64,000 bases of DNA from the NCBI GenBank assembly GCA_910574455.1, contig CAJSYZ010000005.1, positions 1,860,001 to 1,924,000 of the forward strand, written 5' to 3'. Positions 10,640 to 22,326 of the stretch are shown here, piece after piece. The position numbers and the translations under genes were made by a program. The notes beneath the pieces are model-generated. The model saw only the letters and a list, made by a program, of their open reading frames with translations. It searched no databases and was not told where the DNA came from. How positions within the stretch are numbered: position 1 is the first letter of the stretch; each line of letters begins with the position of its first letter. This DNA is from Trichaptum fuscoviolaceum (Eukaryota; Basidiomycota; Agaricomycetes; Hymenochaetales; Trichaptaceae).

Positions 10640-12423
10640 ATGGCCGACCAGGGCTGCGTACCCGGTGACACTCAGTACAGGGTCGTCGCCGGAGGCAGAA
10701 ACGTGACTGTCGAGTATTGCCTCACCCGTGGCGACAGCATCGGTTTGGCGGTCAGCTCCTTTCCTTCACATAGCGTTTCAGAAACTGACTTGCTGTGTTG
10801 CAGCTGACTGCAGAGTCGGGTCTCGTTTCGTTAGGGGCGATCGTCGTGCTTTTCTTGCTCATAATTGTGAGTCGTGTCTGCCGATCTCGAAGCTCTTAAT
10901 ATAAATCGGACTTTACAGCGAAATGTATGGCGAGAACGAAGGCAGCCGGCAGATGAGCGACGGAAATTGCTCCAGGAGCCAGCGGATGTGCTCATGGTGA
11001 GTCCTTCTGGTTTCGCTATGAGTCCCTCAATTAGTGGTCGTGTGACGCTAATTCCGACTTATCTCTAGCTGTCTCTCTTCGCGGCAGATCTCATCCAGGC
11101 GCTCGGAGCAGTGATGGATATTCGCTGGGCGAACAAGGGATTCGTGGAGATCGGCGCGTTCTGCACGGCGCAAGGTGCGTTTAGCCCAAACATTGACCAG
11201 TTCAACCTTTTCTTACACATGACATAGGCGCCCTTCAGCAGCTTGGCGAGACGACCGTCGCGCTCAGCACGCTGCTGGTCGCCCTCCAGACATTCATCGC
11301 GATCTGGTTCCGTCGCTTCGTGCACAACATGCGCGCTGCCTATGCCTGCGTGTTCACCGTTTGGCTGTTTGTCATCCTCTACGTCGGCATCGGCTCCGGA
11401 CTCAATCAGAAATCGAGTCTTTACTATGACCCAACGCCATACTGGTGCTGGATCGGCCAGGGCTACCTCGCGGAGCGGATCACGGGTGAATACGTTTGGA
11501 TGTGGCTTGCGCTCTTCGTCTCTGTGTTTGTGTACGTTCCTCTCTTTATGTGGGGTCGCGGCTACCTCACTGTCGACCGCACGCACTGGTGGCGTATCGG
11601 TGTCCGCACCCGTCCTCTCCCTCGCGGCGCAGAGGAAGGGCAGAACGCACGTGTCCGGCCGCCAAGGCTGAGTCTTGCGATCCTAGGGTACCCCGTGATC
11701 TACTCAATCATCATCCTCCCCTTGAGCATCGTGCGCTGGATCACGTTCGCGGCCGGCGACAAGGCGGTGAAGAGTGCGGGCACGTTCGCGGTCATCTTTC
11801 TATTCGGCCTTTCCGGCGCCGCCAACGTACTTCTCCTTCTCACCACGCGCCCGAACCTCCTCCTCTTCGACTCGCGCAATTACGACGAGGATGAGGACGA
11901 GGACGACCGGTATACGGAGGAAAACCTGAAGGGCACGAGGAGCAGCGCGGAAGCGGGGGGCGCGATGGTCCACATCGACCGCCCAGGGCTAAGCACTGCT
12001 GCCATGGCCTCGGGTGCAGGCAGCGGCGGGCGCGGGAGGCAGAACGCGCGCTGGAGACTTCACGAACAGGGTCGCATCGCCACGCCATCGCGCTCGTCCT
12101 CTCGTGTCCCGTCCGTGCACTCCCTCGACGACGTCGACTACACCTACGGATACGGGCCCAATTTTAACGTTGGCGCGGGGTCCGGTCCTGGGCTGACAGA
12201 CTACAACTCTCATTTCTCGCGAAGCGCGCCCTCGGACTCCGGGGCACCACCGGTGACGGCGCTTGACGAAGATAGCAGGCATAGCAGCCGGCCACACCGG
12301 GTCTCAGAGGGCACAACCGCCACATTTACTTCACAACCCGACGGCGAATATGATCTTGGGTCGGGAACTATTCAAATACGACTAGGAAGACTGGAGCGAG
12401 ACGAACAGCTTCATGACGATTAA
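10640..12423 (+). CDS. Seven-transmembrane receptor, Git3/cAMP-receptor-like GPCR
   Basis: Likely a plasma-membrane G-protein-coupled receptor of the fungal nutrient-sensing (Git3-like) class, signalling to a G-alpha and cAMP. Five exons (10640-10750, 10804-10866, 10919-10996, 11069-11174, 11228-12423) join in frame to 517 residues. Seven hydrophobic segments are visible, including SLGAIVVLFLLII, LSLFAADLIQALGAV, ALSTLLVALQTFIAIWF, CVFTVWLFVILYVGIG, YVWMWLALFVSVFVYVPLF, YPVIYSIIILPLSIV and FAVIFLFGLSGAANVLLLL. The family-typical CTAQGALQQLGE precedes TM3. A long hydrophilic C-terminal tail of about 180 residues has an acidic run (DEDEDED) and many Ser residues, suited to phosphorylation and desensitisation. 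The N-terminus is short with an NVT glycosylation site. The gene sits between the two inverted repeat arms but is intact. Ligand unknown. Confidence 0.85.
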
Positions 12424-13290
12424 CTGCTTTGTTGTATGTGTTTTTTTTTTTTTTGCTTATTGTCTGTCTCTTTATGTGCTCTGCACTCCCCACCTCCCTC
12501 CCTCATTTCTGTTTCCTCTACGCACTAGCAACTGTTGTTTGGATTACTACTTAAAAGCTTTCTTCTTCGGCGCGATCTCAATCAAAACTTCGATCTTCTT
12601 TGTAGATAGGTACCATATGTAATGCCTTTTTGTTTACAACCCTTATTGTAGCTTTATGACTGTCAGTTGTCCATAGCAATAACGCATACTAATCTTATTC
12701 AAGTTGTCGACGAATACTGCTACAGTACAGAGAGAAACTGCGCAGTAAACATATATATATATGTATGCGTCATGGTTTGACCCAACCGTCACGGCCACAT
12801 AGTAGCTTAAGAAAATACGGAAGGTACAGGAATATGACACCTCACACTCCTCCATGCCCCGCTGCCCTCTCCTCCACACGAGGAACACAAAGGCGAATCA
12901 CACCCCATTACGAAGCAGACTCAGCCTCCGCATCCACCAATGCAAAGTACAGACGAAAGCAACAAGACCAGAGATCAGTGCGATTGTTCTGGTGAGCATC
13001 AACCTCGAGAGGGACGCCTCGCTCTGCCACCCAGAAATTTACGCCATGCAGCCAATGAAGACTGTGCAAAAGGAGCTGGGGCTTCAAGTTCGGAAGGATG
13101 GTCAGACACCGTGAAGGAAAGAGGAAGAATGGATGGGCGCAAAATTTATAGGCGTGTCAGTTATTTGGTGATGTTTGACTCCGAGGCATTCAGCTCCCAC
13201 TGGCACGTTAGCACTTCTGAAAGCTTCCTCCTCCGCACATTCGCAACAAGAAAACATGTCTCTTCTCAGTTTCAAGTTGAACTGGCGAGA
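12424..13290. other. No gene seen downstream of the GPCR
   Basis: A poly-T tract (12439-12453) and an AT-repeat (about 12750-12765) occur in the presumed 3' region. Remaining frames are short and unrecognised. Confidence 0.5.
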
Positions 13291-14330
13291 CGCGCTCCTA
13301 TCTAACGAAGCTAAATGTATGCTCCGGTCCAAAACACAAAAAGACAAAGCGAGGTCCTCTTCAGCTTCTGGACGACCCGAGTGACGTTGGAAAGCGCGCA
13401 CCTTTGTTCCTTGAATACCAAGTGGAATTTTCCTGGAAAGTGGCTATGTGGAAGGATTTCAGCACGACGTCCATCAAACCAAGTATACATAAACTTACTT
13501 TGTTACGTCCCCGACGCCATACACAAAACATAGAATGCAGACCCTCCTCAGCACCTATACGATCCCGAGTGACGATAGAAAGCTCATACCTTCATTCCAC
13601 GCAATGGAAAAACCTTTCAGGACCATCCAGCTGGTGCGCACTACAGCAGTTAAGGACGATCGTCAGCAAGGTCGAGTAAGTGAGAGGCGAAAGAAGGTAC
13701 TCACCAAAGACAGAAGAGACGGTATTCGATTGCACTCACCAGGTACCGGAAACACAGGAGCTGCTCAGGCCGGGAGAGGCTCAAGCTTGGTATAAACAGA
13801 AAGGGCTAGCCGCTCCCCCGACGACTAGCCTTGCCAGCTCAAACAAAACAGCGGGTCCACGGTCGTCGGAGTCTGCGCCGGAGAGCAAGCAGGAACGAGA
13901 GACCGAGCGGTACCTCTAAGCCACCCGTGCCTACTCACCTTCCGGCGCTGGACCGGGGGGAGCCTGGAGACTCCGACGTACGGTGTATCCCACCCGCTGT
14001 GTTCGAGCTGACAGGTACCTGGGCTGCAGCTCAGTGTCAAGCACCCCCGGCACTGGTAGCCCCTCGCCCCGCGAGGGCGGAGGACCGGTGGCACGAGTGT
14101 GCGCGCGTCATTGCTGCAGGAGACTCTCACCTCCAACTCACCGCTCGATGACGAGGTCGCGGGTGGGCGTTACCTGGGATGGAGGACGCCCCCTTGAAAT
14201 CGAGGGAGAGATGGTGGTGGTCGCTACTGAGGAGAGACAACGTACGAGCAGCGCCTTTTATGCACTGAGAATTCTAATGTAGGCGGCTGGCAAGTGGAGC
14301 ACGGATTTGCGCTTGGACCTCTAGTCTGCA
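13291..14330 (-). repeat. Right arm of the ~1.05-kb inverted repeat
   Basis: Reverse-complement partner of 7084-8145. The best matching blocks are 13795-14040 and 14150-14260, which are nearly identical to the left arm. The ends taper in similarity. The exon-like start ATGTCTGG of the left arm is missing here, while GT-AG intron-like blocks are retained, so the copies have decayed independently. Confidence 0.8.
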
Positions 14331-14604
14331 ATAGAATTCAGTCGGGACCAGCTTTGACGGTTTAGTGGCTTGCAGTTCGCTCGCGGGAGTAACATGCGAA
14401 CGAGATTGTGTTAATTCAAGTCATTATACTGTTTTCGTCAAGAAAGTACACAATTGTTACAGCAGCTCAGAATACAGACACGGAGGATAGAGACAACTGA
14501 AGTACAAATACAGGAAAGAGCTGGAAAGGCGGACAAGAGTCACTCAGGAATAGTATAGTCATACATCAATACCGAGACGCCTCCAAACGTGGTCGCCAAG
14601 TTGC

Positions 14605-15702
14605 CTAGATCATCGTTTGTTTGAGAAGCTTGAGTGTACTATCAAGGTGTGGTCGGATTCTATCTGGGTCCTGTTTGAATAGCCGCGTATATAGCTGCAC
14701 CATCTCCCTCAGCGCACGGAGCAAATCCTCCCTGCGAGGTCCTGTGCCTTCTCCGTCGAGTGAAAGTACAATGTCATGAAAAGACTCCGCGAAATCCAAT
14801 TCAAGGCCGTCTGAGTGCTTAGCAGCTAGCTCTCGATAAATTTTCGACGCTTCCTGGCCAGCAATGAGCGAATCGGCCATCCTTCCTGCTTCCCGCAGGC
14901 GATTAGCGAGCGTAGTCAGTGATAATCCGAAGTCTTCAGTGAAGGCGGGATAAACATTAGCCAACGCCCGATGTATGGTCGTCGCTTCCTGGATCGCAGC
15001 GAGCGACTCCTGCGTCCTTCCCGCACCCTGAAGAAACGCAGATAGATTGAAAAGGCCATCTGCGACCTTGTGAATGAACGCACGAGGGTCGACCTTTGTG
15101 AGCTCTCTGTACAGGTCCACCGATTCTTTGGTGGTGGCAATTGCACTTCCAATGTCTCCCATCGCGGAGAAGGCAAGAGCCAGGTTGTTCAGAGTCAGAG
15201 CAAGTTCTTTCTTGTATGTCTTCGGGTCCACCACAGTCAGTTGCCTGTAGAGTGATACCGTTTCCTGACCAGAGGCGAAAGCGCGCATTTTCTGGTCAGG
15301 GCATGATTCCAAGATATGAAGAGTCAAGTCGCACAGAGCAGAAGCAAGATCAGGGCTAATCGTCCCGGGTTTCTTCTCTGCCTGCACCCTGTATACGTCC
15401 ACGGACTCTTGTACCACATCGACCGCCTCTTTCCTTCTCCCCACATCACGAAGAAGACGAGCCTTTTTCTTCAACGCCATCCCGAGAGATCCATTGATGG
15501 CGTCTGGATCCTCTGTAGCCAATTCACTGTATATCGCGACCACTTTCTGGATCGCAGTGAGCGCGGATGCTTGATCTCCCTTGTCATCCATTTGATCGGA
15601 TAAGACATGGAGATACCTTGCGACATCAATTTGGGACTTGTAATAGTCTGAATGTTGATTTGACGCTGGAACCATGATCAGTGTTTGACGAGGAAGGAAC
15701 AA
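14605..15702 (-). CDS. Tetratricopeptide repeat protein (kinesin-light-chain type TPRs)
   Basis: A 365-residue open frame consists of about seven TPR-like units of about 43 residues with the pattern VxxYRELxxxDPxxxxxxLAxxLxNLAxxLxxxGRxxEAL. Examples are VDLYRELTKVDPRAF and SLYRQLTVVDPKTY. Such arrays bind proteins or peptides. In Agaricomycetes the same repeat type is common as the C-terminal sensor of STAND/NLR-like proteins and also occurs as free fragments. I see no NACHT or P-loop motif upstream, so this is either a stand-alone TPR protein or the surviving tail of a larger gene. The start is uncertain: an internal Met at 15675 follows a likely 5' leader, and an upstream exon is possible. 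It lies just beyond the right inverted-repeat arm. Confidence 0.65.
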   Translation of the reverse strand: MFLPRQTLIMVPASNQHSDYYKSQIDVARYLHVLSDQMDDKGDQASALTAIQKVVAIYSELATEDPDAINGSLGMALKKKARLLRDVGRRKEAVDVVQESVDVYRVQAEKKPGTISPDLASALCDLTLHILESCPDQKMRAFASGQETVSLYRQLTVVDPKTYKKELALTLNNLALAFSAMGDIGSAIATTKESVDLYRELTKVDPRAFIHKVADGLFNLSAFLQGAGRTQESLAAIQEATTIHRALANVYPAFTEDFGLSLTTLANRLREAGRMADSLIAGQEASKIYRELAAKHSDGLELDFAESFHDIVLSLDGEGTGPRREDLLRALREMVQLYTRLFKQDPDRIRPHLDSTLKLLKQTMI

Positions 15703-16796
15703 ATTGTGGTGTTAGCAACAGGTCGAGAGATGCAGAGCACAGCGGTTACGTTGATAGAAGTTGGAGTCTGAGCCCGCCGTAGTGATCCGAAGACGAGAAA
15801 CCTGTTGAGATGCAAATACAGACTATGTAGGCTCTACAAGACTACATCTACTACATGAAGCGAGCACCACTGGCAGCGGCTATACAGTAATGTACAGTAC
15901 ATGTCAGATTTTCCCTCTTGAAATGTTTTCTACATACCACTCATTCTCAACCACTTGCTTGTTCATAATTATCGTACAACTAAGAGCAAAGGAAGAGCAA
16001 TGAGAAATTTCATCGCCAATACTTCTCCCCATGCGTGACGAGGAGTCAGAACCGGTCATCCTGTAATTCTGAGAGTCTTCGGAAATGGAACCCTTGAGTC
16101 CTCTGTCCTCCATTTCTGTACAAATCGTCCAGCATCTTCCTCGGTGATGCAAGTACAACTTATTCCATAATCCAGAACAAAGAGAGAAAGTCGAATAGTA
16201 GACCGGCACTGAAGACATCAAGAAATAGTAGATCGTCGAATACTTGGAGTCAGAAGGAGGAAGCAGTGTACATTGACAAGAGGGATTGGTGGCTTAGCTG
16301 GGGCGAAAAATGTCCTCGGAACAGAGGGGCTTCACAATTAAATCCTCGAGACAAGCTGGAGGAAGCTCTTCCATCTGTCTCGACAGTCTTTGTCCAGCCT
16401 GTCTCCTCCTAACTTCGTCGTCTGTGCTAAGAGGAGCACTCAGACATGCCGACTGCTTCTTCGACCGTTCCCATACACCCCGATAGAACCAGGCTCAAGT
16501 TAGTGATGACCTGGTCTTCATCGTATTGAACCCGTCCGGTGCTAACCAAGCTCCGGCAAACGTTCATGAAGGTTATCGGCTGGCCAGCAAGTGTTATGAC
16601 CTTGACTGCTCGTTTTGTTGTATTGAGAAACCTTCAGCTGCATTTGTTGGGAGATGATGGTGGTGAGAAGCGGGTCCATCCGTCGCGTGACTTTGAGTTG
16701 ATCTCGCGGGTCGCGTTATTTACTTCTATTTGGTTTTGCGCGTCAAGTTGAACTATTCCAGTACTCCGAGTCTGCGCCTCGCCCTCCAGACTTCAG
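15703..16796. other. Intergenic, no gene seen
   Basis: This separates the TPR gene from the coiled-coil gene and is probably a shared upstream region, since the two are transcribed divergently. A minus-strand frame at 15904-16221 has no recognisable domain. Confidence 0.5.
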
Positions 16797-18908
16797 ATGA
16801 AGACGTCAGAACACGGTGATAGAGACTATCAACTTATCAATATGGAGAAAGTTGAAGACTACGTACTCAAGCAGGACAAACACGCACAACTCGTCTACTT
16901 GAAACGCCGATTAGAAGACCTAGAACAAGTACATAAAGAGGGCAAGAAACAGGTCACTCTTACTCTTTCCAATATCTACTTGTCAGCTAACAAACCATCT
17001 AGCATGCCTCCGATCTTCAACTGCTCAAGGATGAGCTGGACCGCGCACGAAAGGGCAACAAAGAACAAACGGAGTACATAGCGAAACTAAAGCGACAGCG
17101 AGAGGCAAGTGACGTCCAGGCGGTGGAGTTGAAGAAGGCCGCGCAGACGGCACAGCTCGAGGCCAAGGGGCTTCGACAGAAATTACGGACAGCAGATCAT
17201 GAAAGGAACAAGCTCGTAGGGAAACAAAGTGATGCGGCAGACCTACGCAAAGCGTTAAATGCGGCTGAATCGAAAAGGAAGAGCGATCTGCAGGAGAAGG
17301 AGAGGAAAATCTTGGAGCTTGAGAAACTCCTGGCGAACGAGCAACAAAGGAAGCTGGCGGCTGAAGAGAAATCGGTTCGGCTGCAGGCCGCTTTGGATGA
17401 ACAGGCGCAAGAGCTTCATCGGGGCAAGGATGAAGTCGAAGATGCTGTCACTGCTAAGGCGGCCCTTCAGAACCAGATCGTCCAGCTACAGGCATATCTC
17501 CAGGCTGCATTCGACCAATATGCCTATCTGAAGTCTACAACCGTATCAAAGGAGAGACACGAGAACCTAGAAATCGAGTCAGCCCAACTTCGAATGCGTC
17601 TTGCGCGTATGGAGCGAAAACTTGCAAATTCAGACGACCAAGTTCTCGGACTTGCACATTTGATCCGACAGGCTCAGAACACGAACAGACTGCTATCTTA
17701 TGAGCTCGCCGAAGCTAGGTCTGAGATCGAGTGGCGCACCATGGAATCACTCTCCTCGTCACAAGCATGCTCGCTCCAAGATACGGGTGACCAGTCAACC
17801 ATTGACGAAATTAATGACTTCTTATTGGAGGAACAGGAGTTCAAGATCAAGAGCCAAAGCCAGTATGCCAACGCTCTGCAAAACCAACTAGAGCTTTCAG
17901 GCAACTTAATCGACGAACACCGTACGCGGTTATACGCTGTCGAAGATAGCTTGGCTGACAAAGTATTGGAGGCCGGTCAACTCCGACATACCCTCACGAG
18001 GACAGAAGGAGCTGTTGTGAAGCTGTCTGAAGAGAACAAGGCCCAGGCGGAAAAGATTGAACAGCTCACATATCTCAACGAAGGCCACGTTAGAGGAATG
18101 ACTGAACTACGAGCGAAGCTGGAAGATGCTTCCGTCTCACTCGTAACGACGGAAGCAAGGGCGAAGTCTGATATAGTCAAGCTCAGGGAAGATCTGAGGA
18201 AAGAGAAGGAAATAACTACCCGCCTTCATTCCACCCTTCAACAAAACAAGATGGCTGAGGAAGCGTTAAAAGCAGAAATTGATCAGTAGGTCATGTTTCC
18301 CTAACAGATATTGAACGTTATTCTAAGTCGTCTATGCAGACTATCAGAAGAGCTCGCCACAGTCGAATGCTACCGAGAGGCTTATCAGGGCATTGCAGAT
18401 GAAATGCGTGGACTCGTAGCTCGGAATGTTCTCGCTGAAGAGGAAGCAATGCGTTTAAGTCAGTTCAATGCAGAAATCCTGAGTCATCGCAATCCCACAC
18501 AGAAGATATACTACGTCGACAGGATTAGGCGTGAACTTGCAGAAACGAAACAGGTACGCATTCGCAGTGTTGTATCCAAACTTGACAGAACCTGATGAAT
18601 GTGCTTGTGCTTCATTCTTACAGAAACTAGCAATCAGCACCCGTGATCACGAAGCCTCCGCACGGGAGACCGACGCACTTCGTGGGGAGTTGGCACTATT
18701 CAAATCTGTTGCAGTACCCTTTGCAGGGAAGCCGCGTACAAACATGACAAGAGTCAAACGCATGCCTTTTGCACCCGTGAACAAACAAATTGCGACTATC
18801 AACAAGAAGCAAATTGTAGAGGAAGAAGACAACGAGAATTACGACGATCTAGCACGATATTTACCGGATCCTGATGCTGGCGATATGACACTAGACGAGC
18901 TATCCTGA
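16797..18908 (+). CDS. Long coiled-coil protein
   Basis: Four exons (16797-16952, 17003-18285, 18340-18553, 18624-18908) join to 645 residues. Nearly the whole protein is charged heptad-like helix, rich in Glu, Lys, Gln, Leu and Ala, for example in the stretches around RKILELEKLLANEQQRKL and LRKEKEITTRLHSTL. The last 60 residues differ: a basic piece KPRTNMTRVKRMPFAPVN followed by an acidic end. This suggests a cytoskeletal, spindle or scaffold role with a C-terminal anchoring motif, but no specific family is recognised. The exon 2-3 junction restores a Gln codon split by the intron. Confidence 0.8.
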
Positions 18909-19203
18909 TCATTTTTTGACTTTATCATTATGTGCTATACTCCTATATAGTCACTCGTACACACCTTGTATATAACGCTTTGTCAATGTAACACTTTTGT
19001 TGTATCATTATCTTTATAACATTAATTCATGCTGTCGTCAATTATGTGTAGTGTTTCGAGCACATTGGAAGAATTCACGGTGTATATATAAGATGGATAA
19101 AATATGCGATATGCAAAACAACATAGTCCCATGAAGAAGAAATTAGTCCAGGGTGAAACGAAGGTAAAGCTAGGGTCGGATAACGTATCAGACTCTCAAG
19201 TTC

Positions 19204-21809
19204 TCAAGCTTTGACTGGCACTTGCTCGCGTGCAGGTAATTCAAAGGATCCAAGACGGTCGCTATAGGCTTTCCAAGGCGCATCGGATTCCTCCGCTTGC
19301 ATGGTGAGTCTCTTGTACTTGCGGTCCCTTCTGACTTTCCACCAACGGCTACACAAAGTAAATATATGAGTATCTGATGGCAAATCAAAGACGCCGAATA
19401 CGCACAGCCCAAAGACAGCAGCCACAATAACCAACACGAGCAACACCAAGCCCACGATGAGCGGGACCTTGTGTTCACCCAGGAATCCCTCCACCTTACT
19501 TACACCCTGAGGGTCTGGGTCGACAAATGCGTACTTGCGTCCAACGATCTCGCTCGAACTCGGTGGGTTGTTTGGGTCAAAGCAGTATTGCTTGAAACAT
19601 GTCGAGCAAAAGTCCGAGCGTGATATGACGGGAGACACTTTGAACCGCGCGCGATCGATCGCCGCACATTGGAGACACTTGCCGAAGTTAGAGTCCGGCG
19701 ACGTGGAATTGGGTGTAAAACCAGAGATGGTGTTAGCGTGCACTTGGTTGAGGAAGAGAGACGTGTGCTTGGCGGTATAAGAGATCTTGAAAGTCCCGGT
19801 ACTGTAAATATGGTCAGCTAATGGTCGTTATGGGAGAAAAAGACAACGAACTTCGAGACGGGATCATCACCATTGATAGGCGGTGAATTCGGAAAGTAGA
19901 CAACCAAAGGAAATTCGGGTGGATTCTGGGTCGGATCGCAGCCAAAGAACGTCGGTCTCTGGTTCACTCCTGTCGAGATGAATTCCGCCGTCGAAGAAGG
20001 GATAGGTGGGAAGGCCTGGTGTGACGAGGTCAGCAGATTCTTTAATCGCTGAGAGCTGAAGACGGGCGAAGAGCCACTAAGTAGAAATAACATCAATAAT
20101 CATCCCCTTTGGACCTTGAAATTCATCTCGCGACGTACTTTGGCCATTGGAAATTTGGATCGTCTGCGCTGGCATCGACACCGACGATTACATCCAATGC
20201 GCGCTCTCTCACGAATAAATTGCCAAATGGAACATTCTCCAGGTTAGATGAACCATCAATCAAGTCCAGCCATGTTGAATTGGAGTCTTCAAACGTGTCG
20301 GGCTTTATGGACTGGAAAGGCTATACAATACAGGGAGACAGTAAGTGGGATGTCAGACTGTAGACGACCATCGTAAAACGTACGTTTGGCCAATTGGCGA
20401 CATCATCTGCTCGAGTACGGACTTGAGACAACTGGCGGCTGAGAACATACAGCAATGAATTCGAATCTCCTGAGCTGAATCCTTGCAGAGTGTTATGTGC
20501 AAAGTCCAAAATTTGCTGCATAATAATTAGATGAGCTGTGTGAAGGAGAAGATTATCTGCCGTACGTTGAATAAGCTTGCACTGGTGCCCATCATGAAAC
20601 CAGCTTGGTCGAAGCCTGTAACACAGCCCGTGCTGTTGGGCGGTGTGCCGTTATTGAAGTGAGTGCCAGCGTATGTAATATTGACCATGGCCGAAAGGTT
20701 AGGATCCCAAGATCCAAATTCTGCCGGAGTAATCTGCAGCAGGGATTGTAAGATTGGTGGTAGATACTTGAGCATAGAAAACGTACCTCGTATACAATGG
20801 GATCTGGAGGAAGCGCCGAAGTCAAATTTGAGCCCACAGGTCTAGAGTTCGCCACAACAAGCGGGAAGGGCATTAGATGCTGCTGGAAGGAGGGAATGAA
20901 TGGAATCTTGGACCACAGTTGGCCTGCTCCGTGCGCTGAGTCGTTCGTGAAGAAATTGCTTCTGGAAGTGCCGTTCAGGAAATGATACGAAATCATTCGT
21001 GCCCAAGGGTCCGTTAAGCTCGTGTCCCTATACGACAAGATCAGCAAGGACTCGTACACTTGGGGAAGGTTGCGCTTACAGTCCCTTGTCTGCTTTGGCG
21101 TACACACTCCATAAGATACTCCCAAAGAAATACTGGTTGTCATTATCAAATAAATCGAGCCCGTCAGGCGACGCCAAGTTGAGGTCTAATATCCATCCGG
21201 ACAAGTTACCACCATTGCCATACACCAAGTCAGGAATGGTCGGAAAGTCGTTCAAATACAAGGAGCCCGTAAGCCAGCTGCCGCCTGATATGGAGAAGCA
21301 GATTCATTCTTAGAGTCGGTGCTGATCAGGGTAATGATGCGCCACTCACCGGACAATGCTGAGAGGTACGACGCGACTTGCAGCAACCCGCCTGTCCCAG
21401 CGTCCTTCGCAGACCCATTGCGAGCGTCAAGCCCAGACAACACGCCTGCACCGTACTGCGCAGCACGATATCCTCCGCCACTGAGCCCTATGCCAACTTT
21501 CGAGAAATTCCCGTTGAAAGCCGATAAGTTGTAGCCTAGCGCAGACCCATCTCCCAACCAGTCCTTCCAGGCGTCAGCGATGACCGTTGCTTGTCGAGTA
21601 CTAACGTAGTCTGCTTCGAGTGGATTAAGCGACTGTGTGTTGGGTGTGAATACTCGCACGAGCTCGGTTTCTGGACATGCCACGTTCGTTTGCGGCGCGT
21701 AGTCGAGGGGTGAACCCAAGTCGAGTGCGTTTGTCGAGGCCGCAATTAATGATATCGCAAGAAATTGTAACGGAAGCGGTAGTCGTCGACACATCGTTAT
21801 CGTGAACAT
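19204..21809 (-). CDS. Lysophospholipase / phospholipase B
   Basis: Secreted or membrane-attached enzyme hydrolysing acyl chains from (lyso)phospholipids. Multi-exon gene. A signal peptide (LPLPLQFLAISLIAASTNA) is followed by the nucleophile motif GLSGGGYRA. The later motif that normally carries the catalytic Asp reads LIDGSSNLENVPF. Family landmarks include ETELVRVF, GSWLTGSL, DPWARMISYHFL, ITPAEFGSWDP and the Cys-rich C-terminal segment. After that comes one strong transmembrane helix (VPLIVGLVLLVLVIVAAVFGL) and a cytoplasmic tail of about 50 residues beginning RWWKVRR, unlike the GPI-anchored yeast enzymes. The last intron uses GTGCGT..GTAG. An in-frame upstream ATG at 21857 is possible, but the start at 21809 or 21794 gives a cleaner signal peptide. 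Confidence 0.88.
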
Positions 21810-22326
21810 GGTGGTTCGTAAGAAAGGAACTAGAGAGAGAAGGAGATCGCAACGCAAGCGCTCTAATCTAAATATTGCCGCATGGGCTCAGAGAGGCTGG
21901 CTATCCGAGTTCTTGGAAGCAATGATTTGATCCCCGGTTGGCAGGCTTGAGTGTGATGACTGCGCCCTCTCGGTCGACGCGGGCAATGCGGCTGTGGGCT
22001 TAAAGTTAGGTTTCGAGGCAGAAAGATCGCTGTGCATGATGTCTTTGCCATTGACTTTGTCTGTTTCGAAAACAATAGACGTGTAATGTACAGCCTGCGT
22101 TGAATATGAACGTGGAATGGTGTCTATCCCGACTGGGCAATTTATACGCTGCGGTTCAGGATACGGAACCAATTCTCACGGGTACTCGTAGTATATCATG
22201 TATACTAATAATAACAATAAAGTCTAGGACACAGAATAGATACGGTATGAAATGTCGAATGCAAGGCTAGCTCACCATCGGATTTGAGAACGGGTTCGTA
22301 TCAGAAGGGGGACTTGCAAAGGAGAC

